Shown here: positions 52,417-61,117 of the stretch, one piece after another
How positions within the stretch are numbered: position 1 is the first letter of the stretch
Layout of the letters: each line of letters begins with the position of its first letter
DNA from: Rebecca billardiae RCC1528
Taxonomy: Eukaryota; Haptophyta
Length of the DNA stretch: 64,000 bases
NCBI GenBank assembly: GCA_965240325.2
Contig: OZ251245.1
Coordinates: 1,054,001 to 1,118,000, forward strand
Reading direction: 5' to 3'
Program-made: the position numbers and the translations under genes
Notes under the pieces: model-generated
Told to the model about the DNA's origin: nothing
What the model saw: only the letters and a program-made list of their open reading frames with translations
The model's database searches: none

Positions 52417-53227
52417 TCAGCACGCGTAGACATTGTAAGGCACGCCGTGGTCGTAGTTCACGTACTCAAAGCGCGAGCAGCCCCTGTCTGCGCAATGGCC
52501 GTGGGTGACGCCGTGGCCCTCCGCGGCGTGCCAGAGCCAGTGCGGCAGGCAGATCTGGCTGCACGTGCCAGGCGCGTCGCCGTCCATTTTCATCGCATCC
52601 TGCATCTTTTTGGCTGCACCGCACGCGCCCACGGCGCGCGTGAGAAGAGGGAGGGCGGGGGAGGTCAGCCGCACGCGCCGCCATCCGCCGTTGGGCCGCG
52701 CACCGGGCCTCACGGCCAATACCCAAGGGCCACAGCGTACCTGGGCAGGCGTACTCGCTGTACGTTCGCCGGGCCGAGAGGCCCTCGGCCTCGCCGAGCC
52801 GCTCCGAGCATGGGCTGTACGCGCGGCTCCGCACCCCCGCTCCCGTCTCTGCCAGTTCGGGATAGCCCTCCGCCCACGCGCACGCAGGCGACTCGCCGCC
52901 TGCCGTCAGCTGGCAGCACCACGCGTGGCCCGAGCCCGCGTCGGCGGCTGTCGTCTCGCAGAATGCCGCGCATGCAGCGGGGCTGATGCGCTCACTCGCA
53001 CTGGTGGGCTCCGCCATAGTCAAGTTGGTGCCGACCGACCTGCAGCGCAGGCTGTAGCCGTCTGCGCGCGCGCTCGCACCCCAGCCGCCGCACGAGAGGG
53101 GCTCGAGCCAGGCGAGGGTGCCGAGTGGGGGCGGCGGATGCCTTGCATGGATGAGCACATTGGTCAGGGCGATGATGCCCGCGGCCACCAGCGTTGATGC
53201 GAGCACGGCTACCACCACGCGCTGCAT
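52417..53227 (-). CDS. Secreted/type II membrane Cys-rich protein B (two modules), paralogue of A
   Basis: Exons 53227-52741 and 52613-52417 (127-bp intron, GTACGC...TGCAG, phase 1) give 227 aa. The architecture matches protein A: hydrophobic anchor (VVVAVLASTLVAAGIIALT), module 1 (ACAAFCETT, AWCCQLTAGG, CAWAEGYPEL), splice junction giving EYACPAKKMQDAMKMDG, then module 2 (PGTCSQICLPHWLWHAAEGH, RGCSRFEY, YNVYAC). It stops after module 2. Both genes have their intron at the same place between modules, which supports a tandem duplication. Function unknown. Confidence 0.78.
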
Positions 53228-53620
53228 GCGAAATCCTGATGCGCGCGACCGCTGATTGTCGTCGTCGGGCGTCGGCTCGTCGCGGCCATACCGAGTAATC
53301 TCGCCTGCCTGGAGCTGTGTGCGTCTCTTATTCTCTACTCGGGCCGGGGGTTTGGCGGTAGCGAAGTTTGTAACTTTAACAAACTGTTTCAGCTTCGTCG
53401 GCGTGCGCTATTTTGAGCGCGCGCCTATGAAGGCAGCTGCTATTCAAAGGCGAGTCGCCTATGAAGCCGGCTCCTATGTGTCCATACCTTACGGGTACTT
53501 GGGAGCGGGCGCTCATATGGCTCACCAGGCCGCGAGGCTGCGCCATGCCGCCCATCTGCACGTCGCCGAATCGGCCGCAAATCGGATGCGAGAGGCGAGG
53601 GAGGACGGCAGACATTCGCC

Positions 53621-54037
53621 ATGAGCGTGGTGTCGATCCTTGTTGCGTGCGCCACCGTCGTGCTTGCTCCCGCCGCCGGGAAGCAGGCGCGCAAGCTGCC
53701 GTCCACGCAGGAGGACAATTCCTATCGTTCAACGCATGCGCCGAGCTCTCAATCCAAGTACATGGCGGTTGGGCGACCCTCTCGCCGTTCGTGGACGCTG
53801 CCATACCGTACTGCGCGAACTCTTGCTGCTACCTGCTCCGCCCAGCTGGCACGAAGGTGGGGCGCGAGGTGTTCTACTGGCAGACGTCTGGCCGGTAGAC
53901 ACCCTGACCTCGCAGCTGATGCTTCCCTCAGTGTGCTGTCCCAGTTGACAGACATGTCGTGGCTTGCGTCTCGGGGGCAGGTATTCATCTACCGTAGCGC
54001 TTCGCCGAGCTACGCCCTGCGCAAGCCGCCTCAGTGA
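53621..54037 (+). pseudogene. Possible secreted-protein gene, frame-shifted or with unrecognised intron
   Basis: Begins with a good signal peptide (MSVVSILVACATVVLAPAAG) but the protein-like continuation (ACAELSIQVHGGWATLSPFV, then YCANSCCYLLRPAG) is in a different frame, and a further segment (DMSWLASRGQVFIYRS) is back in the first. No splice sites neatly join them, so it may be a decayed gene. Not assigned to a family. Confidence 0.25.
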
Positions 54038-55516
54038 GCGCCGCTCTGAAAGCCTCACCGACCTCTGCGTTCTATCGCGTGCCGCCTCATGTGTGATGCG
54101 GTTGAGCTGCCGTTGCACGCGGCGTGTGGCTCGAGCTCGCGCGGGGCTTGGCGACGCACACGTACGTGCGGAAAGCCGCATTGCCCTCGGCCTACGCCGC
54201 GTTCGACCGCGCGATGGGCGCGGGCACGCTCACCGGTCAGCGTGCGAATGAGCTGCGCGCGCTGATCGCCGGTGAGCTCAGAGCTGCGCGCGCTGCCGGC
54301 AGTCATCCCTGCGAGTGCTGCGGGGCGAAGCGGCGGGCGAGGCGCCAGCAGGAAAGCTCGCAATCGTCGACTCAGCGTTCGTCATGCTGCCCCCGCTGCC
54401 ACCTGACGCGATTGGCCTGCAGTTGAGGGCGCCAAGGCGACGCTGCGCCCGCTCCTAGGGGCAACCGGCGGCTGAGGACGAGTCGAGCGATGCAGTTTGA
54501 CTATGAGCTGACCGTTGACGATGATGCTACACGTACTACTACTGATGACGATTTTGACGCGCTGCTGGTCTCGGCGGTCATCAGCTGAGCCTGCGAGTGA
54601 GACTTGTTTCTCTCAATGCTGCCATCCGCCGCCGGATATGTGACTGCATGTGATGAGCCCACGATTATCACTTGAGCTCGGCGCCAGCCCGATCGAAAGC
54701 AGCCTGAGCCTGAGGCCCCGGGCCCGCACGGGCGGACAGTCTGACAAGCTGCAGACGACTCTCAGACGATCAGCTGCTGACAGATGATCACGGCGACATG
54801 ATGACGATGGGCGCAGTCGCGGAAGGCCCACCTGCCACGGCCTACTTCAGGATGCGCAAAGGGGTGGTCAACATTAGATATCTGCTAAGGTGACAGGAGC
54901 TGTAGCCGCGGGCCGCAGCAGCGGCGCGCAGCGCGCATGCATGCACGCGCGCCTGACAGATGCTCCGGGCACGAATGATTGCCCTCAGCTCGACCCAGAC
55001 GAGTTGAAGCATGGCAGAGTGGTGCCGTGCACACGTTCACATCGATGGCCTTGCGACCATACAGTCTTGCCTTGTACGCCCGCGAGGTCAAACCACAGCT
55101 GTGGCTTTGGATCCGAGGTCCGCCGAGCACCACCGCGGTACAGGCCCAAGCCTTGGCAGTGCGAGCAGTCCTCTTGAGTTCGGCGATCTGGAAAGCCTGC
55201 ATCACCTGGCCCACAGCGCGCAGCATCGCGAAGCTGTGGGCCAGATCGATCCCCGTGCGAACAAGACCAAGGGCAATGCTCGCTACGTGTGAGCAGGTGC
55301 TGATTCTCCTACTGTACGGCACCCGCTCGGGAACTTGTGCCCCGGTCTCGACATCCGGGTATCGCCCGGATCATGGGCCGGGGTATTGGCCGCCGCGCCG
55401 CCCGTCCCATCAACGCAACAATCGCAGCTGCGGCCTGCTGCACCTCCGGTCCCGCGTCCTCCCCCGGCGCGGCCATCACCGTCGTGCGGCATGGATCGCG
55501 TCCGCCACAGTCCCGC

Positions 55517-55555
55517 GATTTTCCGAAAAACCGGCGGCCGATTTTTCGGAAAATC
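55517..55555. repeat. Perfect 14-bp hairpin upstream of the aldo-keto reductase
   Basis: GATTTTCCGAAAAA (55517-55530) and TTTTTCGGAAAATC (55542-55555) are exact reverse complements around an 11-base GC-rich loop, ending 59 bp before the ATG. It may lie in the 5' UTR or be a transcription-factor dyad. Confidence 0.85.
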
Positions 55556-55614
55556 CTTACCACCAAACCCCCGGCCCGAGTAGAGTAAACTGTACAAGTC
55601 TTTTACAAAGAACG

Positions 55615-56499
55615 ATGGCGCCCGCGGCGGCCGGCGAGCTCAAGACGACACTGCTGCGCAACGGGCTGCTGTGGCCGCTCGTCGGCCTGGGCACGTACCG
55701 CCTGACGCCCGACGAAGTGGAGCGCGTCGTGCCCGCCGCGGTCGCCGCGGGCTGCGAGCTGGTCGACACGGCCGTCGCGTACCGCCACAGCCACGGGGCG
55801 ATTTCGCGCGCGCTGAGCGGCGCGAGCACGCGCCCGGCGTGGATCCAGACGAAGATCCCGCCGGGCGAGCAGGGCTACGACGCCGCGCGCGCGTGCGCGC
55901 TGCGCTGCATCGACGAGCTCAGGGGATGCAGCAGCCGCCTCGCAATCCTCACGCACTGGCCGGGCGGCAAGGGGCTGCCACCCGACTCGTCCGAGCACGC
56001 TGAGCTGCGCGCGGGCACGTGGCGCGCGCTGCAGGAGCTCTACCTCGAAGGTCGGGTCGACGCGATCGGCGTGTCCAACTTTGATCCGCGTCACCTCGCC
56101 GAGCTCGAGCGCGCCCCCGGCATCACCGAGCTCCCGCACGTGCACCAGCTCGAGCTGCACCCACTTCTCCCACAGCGGGCGATGCGAGAGCTGTGCGCGG
56201 CGCGCGGCATCCACGTGCAGGCGTACGCGTCCCTGGGGCAGGCGTCGGCCCGGCTCCTGGAGGCCGAGGCGGTCGTCGCCGCGGCGCGCGCGCGCACGAT
56301 GCCTCCGGCGCACGTCCTGCTCCGCTGGGCCCTCCAGCGCGGCGTGTCGTGCATCCCCCGCACGCGCGATCCGGCGCGCGCTGCGGAGAACGCGCGCGCG
56401 GCTCTGGACACGGCCGCGCTGACCGATGCCGAGCTGGCGGCGATCGACGCGCTCGAGGATGGCACGCACTTTTGCTGGGACGGGGGCACCATACGGTGA
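55615..56499 (+). CDS. Aldo-keto reductase
   Basis: Single-exon 294-aa TIM-barrel oxidoreductase, NADPH-dependent. Catalytic tetrad: Asp and Tyr in LVDTAVAYRH, Lys in IQTKIPP, His in LTHWPG. Family signatures VGLGTYRL at the start, GRVDAIGVSNFDPRHL, HQLELHPLLPQ and IPRTRDPARAAENARA follow in order. It reduces aldehydes or ketones to alcohols; the substrate is not evident. The ATG lies right before the barrel, and the upstream open frame is not protein-like, so the short start is preferred. No transit peptide is obvious. It ends with the usual C-terminal loop region, shortened. Confidence 0.92.
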   Translation: MAPAAAGELKTTLLRNGLLWPLVGLGTYRLTPDEVERVVPAAVAAGCELVDTAVAYRHSHGAISRALSGASTRPAWIQTKIPPGEQGYDAARACALRCIDELRGCSSRLAILTHWPGGKGLPPDSSEHAELRAGTWRALQELYLEGRVDAIGVSNFDPRHLAELERAPGITELPHVHQLELHPLLPQRAMRELCAARGIHVQAYASLGQASARLLEAEAVVAAARARTMPPAHVLLRWALQRGVSCIPRTRDPARAAENARAALDTAALTDAELAAIDALEDGTHFCWDGGTIR

Positions 56500-57144
56500 T
56501 CCTCTGCAGGAGTCGTCGTGGGTAGTGACTCTCAGACGGCCCCCCGGAAGCCCAGCAGCCATCCAGTGAGCAGCCACAGAAGCGCATCCGGGACTCGTAA
56601 CGCTGTCTCGTACGTCACTCGTCAGGACGGCGTTCATCATCATCATATCATCACGACCATGTCCCCAGATCACGCGGATCGCGATATCGTATTACGTTGA
56701 ACGGCATCGATGCATGGCCAGTCAGTCGTCGTCATCATCACGGCATTCTGTATATAATTATCGGTACCGTAGAATGTCAGACTCGACGGGCTGCGTCCAC
56801 TCGTCCAGGACTCCAGGAGTCGCCGTCCGCACTCGCGTCGGCGGCGTCTCGCCGGGCCCGCCGCGCCCGACAGCGCCCGTGACGCGGCCGCCGGGGCCCG
56901 GGCCCGCGGCCAGTCGTCGCGCCGGGGCGCCGGGCCGCCCTCGGCGCCGGCCTGCTGCCTTCTGTGCCGCTCGCGATCTGTGAAGGCGGCTGCCACACAT
57001 TCGGCCCGGCCGCGCTGGTCGGGTGACCAACCGCCAACCGGGCAACCGGCACCGCACCGCACTGTTCGTTGTGACCTTTTTGTACGTGGGTTTGTGGCCC
57101 CGGACCGACTCGTCGGCCGGACGGGCCGGCTTGTCACGGGCGCC
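56500..57144. other. Intergenic gap, no supported gene
   Basis: Same-strand genes on both sides. AT-richer at 56620-56770, GC-rich after. An open frame extends upstream from the hydrolase ATG but is Arg/Pro-biased. Confidence 0.5.
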
Positions 57145-58140
57145 ATGTCGACCTCGTCGGACCGCGAGCACCTCCAGCACGCGCCCTTCCTCTTCGTCCT
57201 AGCCTTCTTCGTGGTGCCGGTGTGGTCGATCTTCTGGGCTGGCGCGGCTGTGTGGCTCAGCCTCCTCCCGTTCGCGCTGGTGGGCTGGCTCGTGCGCCGG
57301 GTCCAGCGCCGCGCGCCGCCGCCGCCGGTGTCGATTGCGCTGGCCGTGCATGAGCCGGAGCCGCGCCAGCGCGTGCGGGACACGCTGCTGCTCGTGCACG
57401 GGTTTCCCGACAGCCCCGCGCTGTGGCAGTCAACCGTCACGCACCTCACCGCCGCGGGCTACCGCTGTCTCGTCGCGGCGCTGCCGGGCGCGCACGGCGA
57501 GCCCGTGCCGTCCGCGCCGTCGGCCGATGCGATCGTGCGCGCGCTGCACGAGGCGCTGATGCGGCAGACGACGGAGGCCGTGACGCTCGTGGTGCACGAC
57601 TGGGGCAGCTTCTACGGCTTCCTGCTCGCCACCGCGCACCCGCACTGGGTGCGCCGCATCGTCTCGCTCGACATCGGCGGCCACCTCTCGCTGCCAGACG
57701 CGCCGCTCAGCGCGACGCTCGGCATCGTGTCCTACCAGAGCGTGCTCGCCTCGGCCTACCTGATGGGCGGGCTGGGCGGGCGGCTGATCACCGGCGCGAT
57801 GTGCGCGCTCTGGCGGTACCCCGCGCGCCCGCTCGCCGAGCTCACCCCGGACATGTGCTGGCCGTACTGGGCCGTGCTCTGCCACCTGGGCGCGGGGCTG
57901 CTCCGGGGCCGCGGGCTGCAGCTGCTCGACTACACGCCGCAGCGGCCGACGCTCTTCGCGTACGCGGCGGACAAGCCGTTCATGTTCCACTCGGCCGAGT
58001 GGCTCTCGCGCGTGCGCGCGGCGCCGAGCGGCGAGGTCGTGCGCTTCGAGTGCGGCCACTGGATGATGGTCGACCGGCCAGCCGAGCTGCACGCGCTGCT
58101 GGCGGGCTGGCTCGAGCGCTCGGCGCAGCGTGGGAAGTGA
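57145..58140 (+). CDS. Alpha/beta hydrolase, epoxide-hydrolase-like, membrane-anchored
   Basis: Single-exon 331-aa protein. Two adjacent N-terminal hydrophobic stretches (FLFVLAFFVVPVWSIFWAG, WLSLLPFALVGWLV) anchor it in a membrane. The hydrolase fold shows LLLVHGFPDSPALW (oxyanion HGFPD), VVHDWGSFYGFLLA with Asp as nucleophile as in epoxide hydrolases and dehalogenases, and a final His in ECGHWMM. The cap region contains Trp/Tyr residues (MCWPYWAVL). An epoxide or halogenated substrate fits the Asp nucleophile, but the exact substrate is unknown. The ATG at 57145 is the first just before the hydrophobic segment. Confidence 0.85.
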   Translation: MSTSSDREHLQHAPFLFVLAFFVVPVWSIFWAGAAVWLSLLPFALVGWLVRRVQRRAPPPPVSIALAVHEPEPRQRVRDTLLLVHGFPDSPALWQSTVTHLTAAGYRCLVAALPGAHGEPVPSAPSADAIVRALHEALMRQTTEAVTLVVHDWGSFYGFLLATAHPHWVRRIVSLDIGGHLSLPDAPLSATLGIVSYQSVLASAYLMGGLGGRLITGAMCALWRYPARPLAELTPDMCWPYWAVLCHLGAGLLRGRGLQLLDYTPQRPTLFAYAADKPFMFHSAEWLSRVRAAPSGEVVRFECGHWMMVDRPAELHALLAGWLERSAQRGK

Positions 58141-58859
58141 CGGGACAGTTGTTCAGCGGCTGAGAGAAGTGAGAGCCGAGCAGGAGAGCCGAGCGGCGCC
58201 GGAGAGTCCGGGTGGGCTGGCTGAGCCGGAGCGGAGTGCGCGATCTGAATATATAAGGTAGATCTTGGCTGGGTAGATACGGTATTCAAGCGTGGTGAAC
58301 CAGAAATGTGATTAATAGATGAACTCCCAAGCAGGCTGACCATGGGCATGCGTGAGGGACATCTCGAAGATGTCTCAAATGCTCAATTACCCAAGTTCGA
58401 TTTAACCACATTGCACGTGACGAAAGGCGCGTGGGGACGATGGACGCCGAACTGCCAATCAGATGTCGTCGACCTACTTTGAGCGGTTGAGGTGATTGTA
58501 CGCGGCCTGAAACAGGTCGGGCTCGTCAATTGCCTTAAGAATCGCTTTTTGAGTCGGCCTCTGATCAGCGTTTACAGGTGCGTCTTGTACACCCCTTTGC
58601 TCAGTATTCATCGTCGTTGAGGCACACATACAGGCTCGTGTCAGGCTGTACCCTCTGAATCGACTAATGACATCGATTGGCGCCCCGTCCGACGACTGGA
58701 AACCCGTTGCACTCAAGATCAAAGCTCTCCATCAGCTCGAACGCAGAAAGGGGCGCGCGCCAACGCTGGCCTCGAGCTGCGCGCAGGAAAGCCCTGTCCA
58801 GCGTGTGGCGGCCTCCGCGCGCCCCGCCCCTGCACACCACGTGGGCCACTGCTAGCCGC
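58141..58859. other. Intergenic gap with weak minus-strand frame
   Basis: About 700 bp. A small minus frame at 58474-58722 (82 codons, with AILKAIDEPDLFQAAYNH) is protein-like at its end but unsupported otherwise. Composition is AT-richer at 58240-58660. Confidence 0.45.
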
Positions 58860-60800
58860 ATGAACCGTGGCGGCGACTGGTCGGGCCGCTCGTCGGCACA
58901 GTCGTCGGCGAACACGCTCGGCTCTCGTGCGACCAGCGAGAGCGACGCCCCGACCCTGCTCTCCCTGCAGGACTCGGTCTGCAACCCGCTCGTGCGCGCG
59001 GCTTCGCTCGTCGACGTCGTCAGGCGCTCGGCGGCGGATGGGGTCGAGGGGCCCTGCACCGCGGCGCTGGCGGACACGATGGCGCAGGTCTCGTTTGAGC
59101 TGAGCAGCGCCATCGAGGTGCTGCACAGCGCCTTCTCCAGGACCGCCATCCTGCAGCGCGACTACGAGCCGCAGGCGTTGACCGTCACCATCGGCGAGCT
59201 CGTCGACTCGGTGCACGCGCCGGCGTCCGGCGTGAGCGTCGGCCGCGCGCGCGGGACGTCGCGCGAGGACACGCTCGAGCTCGACCCCACGCCCCTCCGC
59301 ATGGCGATCTCCGAGCTCCGCCACATCGCGGACGCGCTCGCAGACCGGCCGATGCTCGCGCTGAGCGTGCAGCTGGAGGACGACCTGCTCAGCATCACGG
59401 CGCACGCGCTGCCGTGCGCGCTCTCGGCGGTGGAGGGCGCGGCGCCGGCGTGCGAGTCCGCGCTGGAGCAGCGGCTGCTCGTGGACGCGTGCGCGCACGC
59501 GCTCGGCGGCCACGTCCGGTGGGACGCGTGCGACTGCGCACCCGTCGCGGCGCCGATCACCGAGGGCACAGCGGGGTCGCGCGACGTCGCGGCGCCGCTG
59601 CCGCCGTTCGCGGAGCTGCTGCTGCCGGTGAAGCGCGAGGCGCACATCGGCGCGACGATCGACTCGTTCCGCCTCCCCGCCGAGGCGACCGTGATCATCG
59701 TCGACGACTCGCGCCTCACGCGCACCATCATCCGCGCGCGCGTGGTCGCGCACCTGTGCCAGCCGGGCATGGTGCCAGTCGTGATCCCGCCGTGCGACAT
59801 GCGCGACGACGATCCCGAGGCGGCGCGGATGCTGGGCGAGTACGCGGAGACGCTCGGCGCGTACGTGCGCGCCGGGCCCGTCGTGCTCTTCTCCGACCAC
59901 GACCTCGGCGTCGGCGTGCCGACCGGCGCTCAAGTGATCCAGCACGTGCGAGCGACGGTGCCCGAGGCGGAGGCCAACCTGGTCGCGTGCGTGGTCTCCG
60001 CCAACGGCTCGACGCCCGACCGGCGCGCGTACGCCGAGATGGGCGCGGACGCGTTCGTGGGCAAGACGCGCGACGGCGTGCGCCACGCGCGGCAGACTAT
60101 CGCGCGCGCGTGCGAGCGCCGCTTCGCCACCAGGCTCGACGCGCGGCCGAGCCCGCCGGGCGCGCGCGCGGCGAGCTCGGAGGTGCTCGAGGAGCTCGGG
60201 CGGGCGGCAGGGCGGCCGCGGCCGCCGCGCCCGCCGCTCGGCGCGTCGACCGTGCCCACGCGCACGCGCTTCCCGCAGAACCCCATCCGCCAGAGGTCCG
60301 CCACCGGAGCCGTCGTCGCGGGGCCCGCCGCCGCCGCCGTGGCCAGCATGGCCGCCGCGTCACCGGCCAGTGCGCGGAGGCTCTCGACGCGCACCACCTT
60401 TGGCCGCCCTGTGCGCCCGCCTGCGCGGCCTGATGACGAGGAGGAGGCGGGCTCGGGCTCGAGCTCACGTGCGTCGCCCTCGGCCTCGGCGCGGCCGTGT
60501 GACGGCGCGGCGCCGGCTGAGCGCCCGCTGATGCGCTGCGCCGTGTGCGGGCGCGACAGGCTGGGCGCGGGCGCGAGCTCGCGCTCGTGCGGGCGCGGCG
60601 CGACGCTCCCCGGGCCGCACCCGAGCTGCCTGCCGGAGGCGGAGGCGGAGGGCGAGTCTCGCGACGAGTCGCCGTCGGAGCGGCCGCAGTTCACGATGCC
60701 GTCGCTTCGGCGCGCGCACCTCAGCGCGGACGAGGCACAGGGCATGCTCGACGAGGAGGCGGGCGCGGGAGGCGGGCGCCGCCGCCTGGCTACTGACTGA
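58860..60800 (+). CDS. Response-regulator protein with degenerate histidine-kinase-like region
   Basis: Single-exon 646-aa protein. Residues about 275-410 form a receiver domain: ATVIIVDDSRLTR (acidic pair), VVLFSDHDLGVGVPTG with the likely phospho-Asp, VVSANG and FVGKT. The preceding part (about 30-260) has a helical pair and an ATPase-like layout (LSLQDSVCNPLVRA; LRMAISELRHIADAL; SVQLEDDLLSITAHAL) but no H-box, N-box or G-boxes, so it resembles a histidine-kinase relic without activity. The last 230 residues are disordered with one small Cys motif (MRCAVCGRDRLG). It could be the phosphorylation target of a hybrid kinase such as the one at 23-26.6 kb; that link is inference. An upstream in-frame ATG at 58677 would add 61 Arg-rich residues. 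Confidence 0.78.
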   Translation: MNRGGDWSGRSSAQSSANTLGSRATSESDAPTLLSLQDSVCNPLVRAASLVDVVRRSAADGVEGPCTAALADTMAQVSFELSSAIEVLHSAFSRTAILQRDYEPQALTVTIGELVDSVHAPASGVSVGRARGTSREDTLELDPTPLRMAISELRHIADALADRPMLALSVQLEDDLLSITAHALPCALSAVEGAAPACESALEQRLLVDACAHALGGHVRWDACDCAPVAAPITEGTAGSRDVAAPLPPFAELLLPVKREAHIGATIDSFRLPAEATVIIVDDSRLTRTIIRARVVAHLCQPGMVPVVIPPCDMRDDDPEAARMLGEYAETLGAYVRAGPVVLFSDHDLGVGVPTGAQVIQHVRATVPEAEANLVACVVSANGSTPDRRAYAEMGADAFVGKTRDGVRHARQTIARACERRFATRLDARPSPPGARAASSEVLEELGRAAGRPRPPRPPLGASTVPTRTRFPQNPIRQRSATGAVVAGPAAAAVASMAAASPASARRLSTRTTFGRPVRPPARPDDEEEAGSGSSSRASPSASARPCDGAAPAERPLMRCAVCGRDRLGAGASSRSCGRGATLPGPHPSCLPEAEAEGESRDESPSERPQFTMPSLRRAHLSADEAQGMLDEEAGAGGGRRRLATD

Positions 60801-60975
60801 CGACTGATGACTGCGTGCTGACACTCACACTAGTGACAGTGACCGGTCTACTAGGCAGTGACTGCTGCCCGCGACCAGCCGAGGCCGATGCCGCCCGGCG
60901 GCGCATCGACCAGTGACCGATTCATCCGCAGTGCCGGACCGTACTCACTATATCGATAAATAAATAAATATAATA

Positions 60976-61034
<59 letters not shown>

Positions 61035-61117
61035 CAGTATATAGCTGCGCTCGTCCGACTTACGTGGCCCGGCCGGGTCGTCATCCTATATATGATGCTT
61101 GAGAAGTCATCGCGTCG
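60801..61117. other. Intergenic gap with TA microsatellite
   Basis: Convergent 3' ends. TAAATAAATA repeats are followed by a (TA)n tract at about 60980-61031. Nothing else is seen. Confidence 0.65.
60980..61031. repeat. (TA)n microsatellite, about 52 bp
   Basis: Uninterrupted alternating TA, directly visible between two convergent genes. Confidence 0.96.

Larger units (their letters stand above)
53228..55614. other. Intergenic region with possible gene remnants
   Basis: About 2.4 kb between divergent genes. Contains a possible broken secreted-protein gene (53621-54037), a frame at about 54115-54426 with protein-like text (TLTGQRANELRALIAGELRA), a 145-codon minus frame at 54885-55322, and a hairpin at 55517-55555. 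None is convincing as an intact gene. Confidence 0.45.
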
